From RGEC01 sp044371405 (lineage in GTDB: Bacteria > Bacteroidota > Bacteroidia > NS11-12g > UBA955), in the NCBI GenBank assembly GCA_044371405.1, contig JBILTS010000076.1:1-10515 (forward strand): a DNA stretch of 10,515 bases, given 5' to 3'. Below the pieces are notes generated by a model. That model did no database searches. It saw only the letters and a program-made list of their open reading frames with translations, and was not told where the DNA came from. Below, piece by piece: positions 6,598 through 10,515 of this stretch; positions within the stretch are counted from its first letter, which is position 1, and the number at the start of each line of letters is the position of its first letter. The position numbers and the translations under genes were made by a program.

Positions 6598-8643
6598 TTA
6601 CCAAGACAGCAAATCTTCCAAAGCAGCTTCTACTTTGGCGGCGCTGGGCAGCATTTCCGCTTCCAGTCCCATGTTGAGGGGAATGGCGGGCAGGTCGGCA
6701 GAGCCCATGGTTTGCACGGGGGCATCCAGTTGCGCAAAACAATGTTGTGCAATGCGGCCTGCCAGGGCTTCTGCAAAGGAATTGCGCAGGGTTTCTTCAG
6801 TAAGCACCAACACTTTCCCGTGTTTTTTTACGGTATCAAACACCAGTTTTTCATCGTAGGGTGCCAGGGTACGCAAATCGATGACTTCCACTTGTCCGGG
6901 GAATGCTTTGGCGGCAGACATGGCCCAGTAAACACCCATGCCATAGGTAATCACGGCACAGGTTTCACCCCGGTTGAGGGCTTCGCTGCTGCAATCCAGG
7001 GCCACACGTCCTTTTCCGAAAGGAATCACATAATCTTCATCTGGTTCGGGGGTTTTAGCCGATTCTGTGCCGGCCACTTTGCTCCAGTAAATGCCTTTGT
7101 GTTCAAACATCACCACCGGATTGGGGTCGTACCAGGCCGATTTCATCAGCCCTTTCATATCGGCGGCATTGCTGGGGTAGGCGATTTTTATGCCTTTGAT
7201 GGGCAGAATGCTGCTTTCCACTGTGCCGCTGTGGTAGGGGCCACCACCGCCGTATGCGCCTGTTGGCACACGGATAACCGAGGCCACGGGATACTTTCCG
7301 TTGCTGAGGTAGCAGGATTTACTGAGTTCTTCCACCAGCTGGTTCACACCCGGCCAGATATAATCTGCAAATTGTATTTCCACAATGGGTTTGCAGCCCA
7401 CGGCACTCATGCCGGCAGTGCTTCCCACAATATAAGCTTCCTGAATGGGAGTATTGAAAACACGGTGGTCACCGTACTTCTGGGCCAGGGTGGCCGCTTC
7501 GCGAAACACGCCGCCCAGGCGTTTGCCCACGTCTTGTCCATACAGCAGGGCTTCGGGGTTGTTTTTTAATATTTCATCTACCGCATAAAGTGCGGCATCC
7601 ACCATGATAATGGGTTCGCGCCCTGCTGGCTCCCGCACACCTCTTTCTTCGGTGATGGGCGTGGGGGCAAATTCATGCAGATAGAGCATGTCGGGGGTTG
7701 GGTCTGCGGCGGCTTTTGCCCGTTCAAAATCTTGAGCAGCGAGGGTTTCCGCCTCTTCATCCATGGCCTTCAGGGTTTCTTCCTTTTCACCCAGATTTAG
7801 CAGTAAACTTTTAAGTCTGGGCAGGGGGTCCAGTCTTTCGTGGTCTTCCATGTCATCGCGGTACCATTCACTGCGAACGCCACTGGTATGGTGGCCCAGC
7901 AGCGGCACTTTCACGTGTACCAGCATGGGAGCTCTGTTTTCCCTCACTGACTGCACAGCTTTTTCCATTTCGGTGTAGCACTGCACAAAATCGCTGCCGT
8001 TGATGCGCAGGCGGCGCATGCCTTTGAAACCAAGCGCATATTCGAAGGCATCCATGGCGCGCATTTCATCGCCGCTGGCACTGATGCCCCAGTCGTTATC
8101 CTGCACCAGATACAAAATGGGCAACTGGTGTAAAACGGCCATCTGGAAAGCTTCAGCAACCTCGCCTTCGGTAACGCTGCCATCGCCCAAAGAACAGAGG
8201 ACGATGGGTTTTTCCGCGCCTTTCAGCAACCCTTGTTTTTCCAGGTATTTGATGCCGTGTGCTGCGCCTGTGGCTGGAATCACCTGCATGCCGGTGGCAC
8301 TGCTTTGGTGAGGGATTTTGGGTTTATCGGGTCGTTTGAGGGAAGGATGCGAATAATAACTTCTGCCACCACTGAAAGGATCATCTGCTTTGGCCAGCAA
8401 CTGCAGCATCAGCTCATAGGGCTCCATGCCAATGCCCAGCAGTAAGCTTTCGTCGCGGTAATAAGGATAGGCAAAATCAATGGCTTTCAGTTGCCAGGCG
8501 GTGGCGAGCTGAATGGCTTCATGCCCTTTGCTGGTACTATGAACGTATTTTGTAATGGGCCTGTTTTCGTCGTAAATACGCGCCATGGCCCTTGCGGTAC
8601 ACATGGTTTTCCAGGCGAGAAGGAGGATGTCTTTGCTGACCAT
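6598..8643 (-). CDS. 2-oxoacid dehydrogenase E1, fused alpha and beta subunits
   Basis: This 681-residue protein is the thiamine-diphosphate-dependent decarboxylase (E1) of a 2-oxoacid dehydrogenase complex, most like branched-chain (2-oxoisovalerate) dehydrogenase. Residues 1 to about 330 are the alpha part: GHEAIQ (40-45), YYRDESLLLGIGM (61-73), and the ThDP motif starting GDGSVTEGE (153-161) and ending near Asn183 in QDNDWGIS. The phosphorylation-loop-like segment is GHHTSGVRSEWYR (250-262). Residues from about 345 to 681 are the beta part: LLYGQDVG (366-373), TPIQEAYIVGSTAGMSAVG (398-416), QFADYIWPG (424-432), RVPTGAYGGGGPYHSG (458-473) and VITYGMG (564-570). The linker (about 285-340) is charged and Ala/Pro-rich. 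Separate alpha and beta genes are the rule in many bacteria; the single chain is a known arrangement in Bacteroidota. The ATG at 8643 is preferred over the TTG at 8646. E2 and E3 are not in the window, so the true substrate (branched-chain oxoacid, pyruvate or other) is unproven. Confidence 0.92.
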   Translation of the reverse strand: MVSKDILLLAWKTMCTARAMARIYDENRPITKYVHSTSKGHEAIQLATAWQLKAIDFAYPYYRDESLLLGIGMEPYELMLQLLAKADDPFSGGRSYYSHPSLKRPDKPKIPHQSSATGMQVIPATGAAHGIKYLEKQGLLKGAEKPIVLCSLGDGSVTEGEVAEAFQMAVLHQLPILYLVQDNDWGISASGDEMRAMDAFEYALGFKGMRRLRINGSDFVQCYTEMEKAVQSVRENRAPMLVHVKVPLLGHHTSGVRSEWYRDDMEDHERLDPLPRLKSLLLNLGEKEETLKAMDEEAETLAAQDFERAKAAADPTPDMLYLHEFAPTPITEERGVREPAGREPIIMVDAALYAVDEILKNNPEALLYGQDVGKRLGGVFREAATLAQKYGDHRVFNTPIQEAYIVGSTAGMSAVGCKPIVEIQFADYIWPGVNQLVEELSKSCYLSNGKYPVASVIRVPTGAYGGGGPYHSGTVESSILPIKGIKIAYPSNAADMKGLMKSAWYDPNPVVMFEHKGIYWSKVAGTESAKTPEPDEDYVIPFGKGRVALDCSSEALNRGETCAVITYGMGVYWAMSAAKAFPGQVEVIDLRTLAPYDEKLVFDTVKKHGKVLVLTEETLRNSFAEALAGRIAQHCFAQLDAPVQTMGSADLPAIPLNMGLEAEMLPSAAKVEAALEDLLSW

Positions 8644-8653
8644 CAAAGCGGCG

Positions 8654-8661
8654 CAAAGATA
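8654..8661 (-). promoter_or_regulatory. Candidate Bacteroidota -7 promoter element for the E1 gene
   Basis: The minus strand reads TATCTTTG, an exact match to the TAnnTTTG consensus, 10 bases before the E1 ATG at 8643. Transcription would then begin only a few bases before the start codon, giving a very short or leaderless mRNA. No convincing TTTG box is visible at the -33 distance. The match is short, so this is a candidate only. Confidence 0.35.
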
Positions 8662-8691
8662 GGGGCAATAAGGGCTTGTGAATTTGTAAAG

Positions 8692-8719
8692 TTGTATTTT
8701 CTGAAATTGCCCTATATTG
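8692..8719 (+). promoter_or_regulatory. Weak candidate promoter for the TonB-dependent receptor gene
   Basis: TTG at 8692-8694 is followed after 18 bases by TATATTG at 8713-8719, an imperfect version of the Bacteroidota -33/-7 arrangement. The leader to the ATG at 8739 would be about 12-15 bases. The upstream bases are A/T-rich without a Shine-Dalgarno sequence. The 95-base divergent region must hold promoters for both this gene and the E1 gene, but the exact boxes are uncertain. Confidence 0.25.
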
Positions 8720-8738
8720 CACCTTTATTCTTGCTTTT

Positions 8739-10515
8739 ATGAGAATACTTTTACTCTCCTTATTGACGCTTTGTACTTGTTTTTCTGCCTGGTCGCAAAT
8801 CCTGGCAGGGAAAATTATTGACAGGGAAACACGGCTTGGTGTACCCGCCGCAACACTCACATGGCGCGGAGGAGCGGGATCCACTGATGGTGATGGCGTA
8901 TTCCGCATTGACCTAAAAGGGGCCAAATCCATACAGATTACGGCTGTGGATTTTCAGGAAATGACCTACACGGTAAACAGTGCTGCGCTTACGGAGGTTA
9001 CCATCGAAATGGAGTCGGTGGCGAAAGGGGTTGGTCAGGTAACCATCAGCCACAGCCGGTTAAAGGAGAAATTGAGGGAGAGTCCGGTTACGGTGGAAAG
9101 CTTGAACGCCAAAGCCATTAAGGAAACACCGGCCAGTGATTTTTATGAAGGGCTGGGACATTTGCGTGGCGTGGATGTGACGGCGGCCAGTTTGGGATTC
9201 AGAATTGTAAATACCCGCGGATTCAACAGCACCAGTCCGGTAAGAAGTTTGCAGCTAATTGACGGCGTTGATAACCAGGCACCGGGTTTGAACTTTTCAC
9301 TGGGTAATTTTTTGGGGGCCAACGAGCTGGACGTAGCCAATACCGAGATTGTGGTGGGCGCCAGCAGCGCGTATTACGGACCCAATGCTTTTAATGGTGT
9401 GATTAACATGACCACTAAAGATCCCTGGAAATATCAGGGTTTGACTGCACAGCTGAAGGTAGGAGAAAGGGATTTGGGGCAGGTGATGCTTCGCTATGCC
9501 AAAGCGTATAAAAACAGCAAAGGACGTGATGTTTTTGCCTTCAAAGTGGGCCTGAGCTACATGCGGGCTTATGACTGGGTGGCAGATAATTATGATCCCA
9601 CGCTGGACAGCAAGGCCGGACGTAACAACCCGGGTGGCTATGATGCCGTAAACAGGTATGGCGATGAGGTTTTTGGCACGGCAGCCAATGATCAGGTTTC
9701 CACACAATCAAAGTCCGACCAACCTGGTTTAGGTGCTTTTTATCGAGATGGTTACAATGAAAAAGACCTGGTAGATTACAATACACGCAACCTAAAAACC
9801 AATCTGGTACTGGCCTACAAGATTAATGCACGCAATGAAATTCAGTATGGTTTCAACTTTGGTACCGGCACCACCGTATATCAGGGGGATAATCGCTACA
9901 GTTTAAATGATATCTTGTTTTTCCAGAATCGATTGGAATGGCTTGGCAAGAAAGGTCATTTGCGTTTTTATGCTACCAATGAAGACGCCGGCAGAACCTA
10001 TGATGCTGTAATCACCGCTTTTTTAATGCAAGATGCGGCAAAACCCGGTGAGAAATGGTTTGCTGATTATCAGAATTACTGGCTAAATTTTATCAGGGGA
10101 AATGTAAGAAATTTACCCGGCTATTATGATTTGGGTACACTTTCACCGATACGGTATAATCCAAACTGGGAAAGGGATTATGATGCATTAATGCTTTCAT
10201 ATGCCAATCAGCTATCTCAATGGCATGCACAAACCCGCGCCCAAGCCAACAAATTCACCAATTACCAGGGGTTGACTTATCCTGATCCTTATTTGGATAG
10301 ACTGGTACCCGGTACCCCCGAATTTGAGGCCAAGAAAAAAGAGATTACTGAAACATACAGTTACAGCCGGGAAGGCGGGCCTGTGGGAGCCCGTTTTTAC
10401 GATAAATCAGCACTTTATCACCTCACCGGCGAGCGAAGGTTTACGGTTCAAAAGTGGAAATTTACCACCGGTTTCAGTGCCAGAATGTATGCACCCAATT
10501 CCAACGGTACCATTT
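8739..10515 (+). CDS. TonB-dependent outer-membrane receptor (3' end outside window)
   Basis: The frame is open from ATG 8739 to the window edge, giving 592 codons of an unfinished protein. Residues 1-19 form a signal peptide (MRILLLSLLT start, likely cut after AWS before Gln20). Residues about 21-92 resemble the carboxypeptidase-regulatory-like beta-sandwich common at the N-terminus of Bacteroidota receptors (GKIIDRETRLGVPAATL, then STDGDGVFRI). The plug domain spans about 106-228: ESPVTVESL (114-122), RGVDV, NTRGFNS (158-164), LQLIDGVDNQ (171-180) and GASSAYYGPNAFNGVINMTTK (207-227). Aromatic-rich alternating beta-strand sequence of the barrel follows from about 230. Such proteins import large or scarce ligands through the outer membrane using TonB-ExbBD energy. 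The plug is closer to general TonB-dependent receptors than to classic SusC, and no SusD-like gene is seen, although downstream sequence is missing. The ligand cannot be inferred. It is transcribed divergently from the E1 gene. Confidence 0.92.
   Translation, partial: MRILLLSLLTLCTCFSAWSQILAGKIIDRETRLGVPAATLTWRGGAGSTDGDGVFRIDLKGAKSIQITAVDFQEMTYTVNSAALTEVTIEMESVAKGVGQVTISHSRLKEKLRESPVTVESLNAKAIKETPASDFYEGLGHLRGVDVTAASLGFRIVNTRGFNSTSPVRSLQLIDGVDNQAPGLNFSLGNFLGANELDVANTEIVVGASSAYYGPNAFNGVINMTTKDPWKYQGLTAQLKVGERDLGQVMLRYAKAYKNSKGRDVFAFKVGLSYMRAYDWVADNYDPTLDSKAGRNNPGGYDAVNRYGDEVFGTAANDQVSTQSKSDQPGLGAFYRDGYNEKDLVDYNTRNLKTNLVLAYKINARNEIQYGFNFGTGTTVYQGDNRYSLNDILFFQNRLEWLGKKGHLRFYATNEDAGRTYDAVITAFLMQDAAKPGEKWFADYQNYWLNFIRGNVRNLPGYYDLGTLSPIRYNPNWERDYDALMLSYANQLSQWHAQTRAQANKFTNYQGLTYPDPYLDRLVPGTPEFEAKKKEITETYSYSREGGPVGARFYDKSALYHLTGERRFTVQKWKFTTGFSARMYAPNSNGTI

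Noticed and set aside
6712..7569. A 285-codon plus-strand frame opposite the E1 gene
   Set aside because: It is antisense to the conserved beta part of E1 and His/Phe/Gly-rich; a shadow of codon usage.
8644..8646. TTG as the E1 start codon
   Set aside because: An ATG follows directly at 8643 and is the more likely start.
8537..8932. A minus-strand frame of 131 codons across the divergent promoter region
   Set aside because: It overlaps both the E1 start and the receptor's signal peptide and N-terminal domain, and its sequence is low in recognisable structure.

Overview
The window looks like a piece of a Bacteroidota chromosome. The evidence is a long type 2 (eukaryote-like) isoleucyl-tRNA synthetase next to a zinc-finger-poor DksA/TraR-like protein and LspA, a single-chain E1 alpha/beta 2-oxoacid dehydrogenase, a TonB-dependent receptor with an N-terminal carboxypeptidase-regulatory-like domain, almost no Shine-Dalgarno sequences, and upstream octamers matching the Bacteroidota -7 consensus TAnnTTTG. 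The genus cannot be named from this sequence. No foreign or mobile segment is visible.

Layout: six genes lie on the minus strand, read from high to low coordinates. They are a fused E1 alpha/beta dehydrogenase (8643-6598), ribBA (6503-5295), a flavin-reductase-family protein (5287-4442), ileS (4379-1080), a DksA/TraR-like protein (1054-680) and lspA (693-7). A seventh gene, for a TonB-dependent receptor, starts at 8739 on the plus strand and runs off the right edge. The longest non-coding stretches are about 95 bases: the divergent promoter region 8644-8738 and the E1-ribBA gap 6504-6597. No gene-free stretch exceeds 300 bases. I see no tRNA, rRNA, CRISPR array, IS element or riboswitch.

The minus-strand genes form two tight groups. 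ribBA and the flavin-reductase-family gene are 7 bases apart, pairing riboflavin precursor synthesis with a predicted flavin-binding protein. ileS, the DksA-like gene and lspA are separated by 25 bases and then a 14-base overlap, so they are probably one transcript linking isoleucine charging, a possible RNA polymerase-binding regulator and lipoprotein maturation. The E1 gene stands 94 bases upstream of ribBA, with a near-perfect 27-bp palindrome between them.

This is mainly a housekeeping region and I do not see a new multi-gene system. The points most worth a second look are the swapped class I signature (GIHH instead of HIGH) in IleRS, the 27-bp palindrome before ribBA, the DksA-like protein that keeps only one of four zinc-ligand cysteines, and the TTG start of lspA inside the DksA-like gene.
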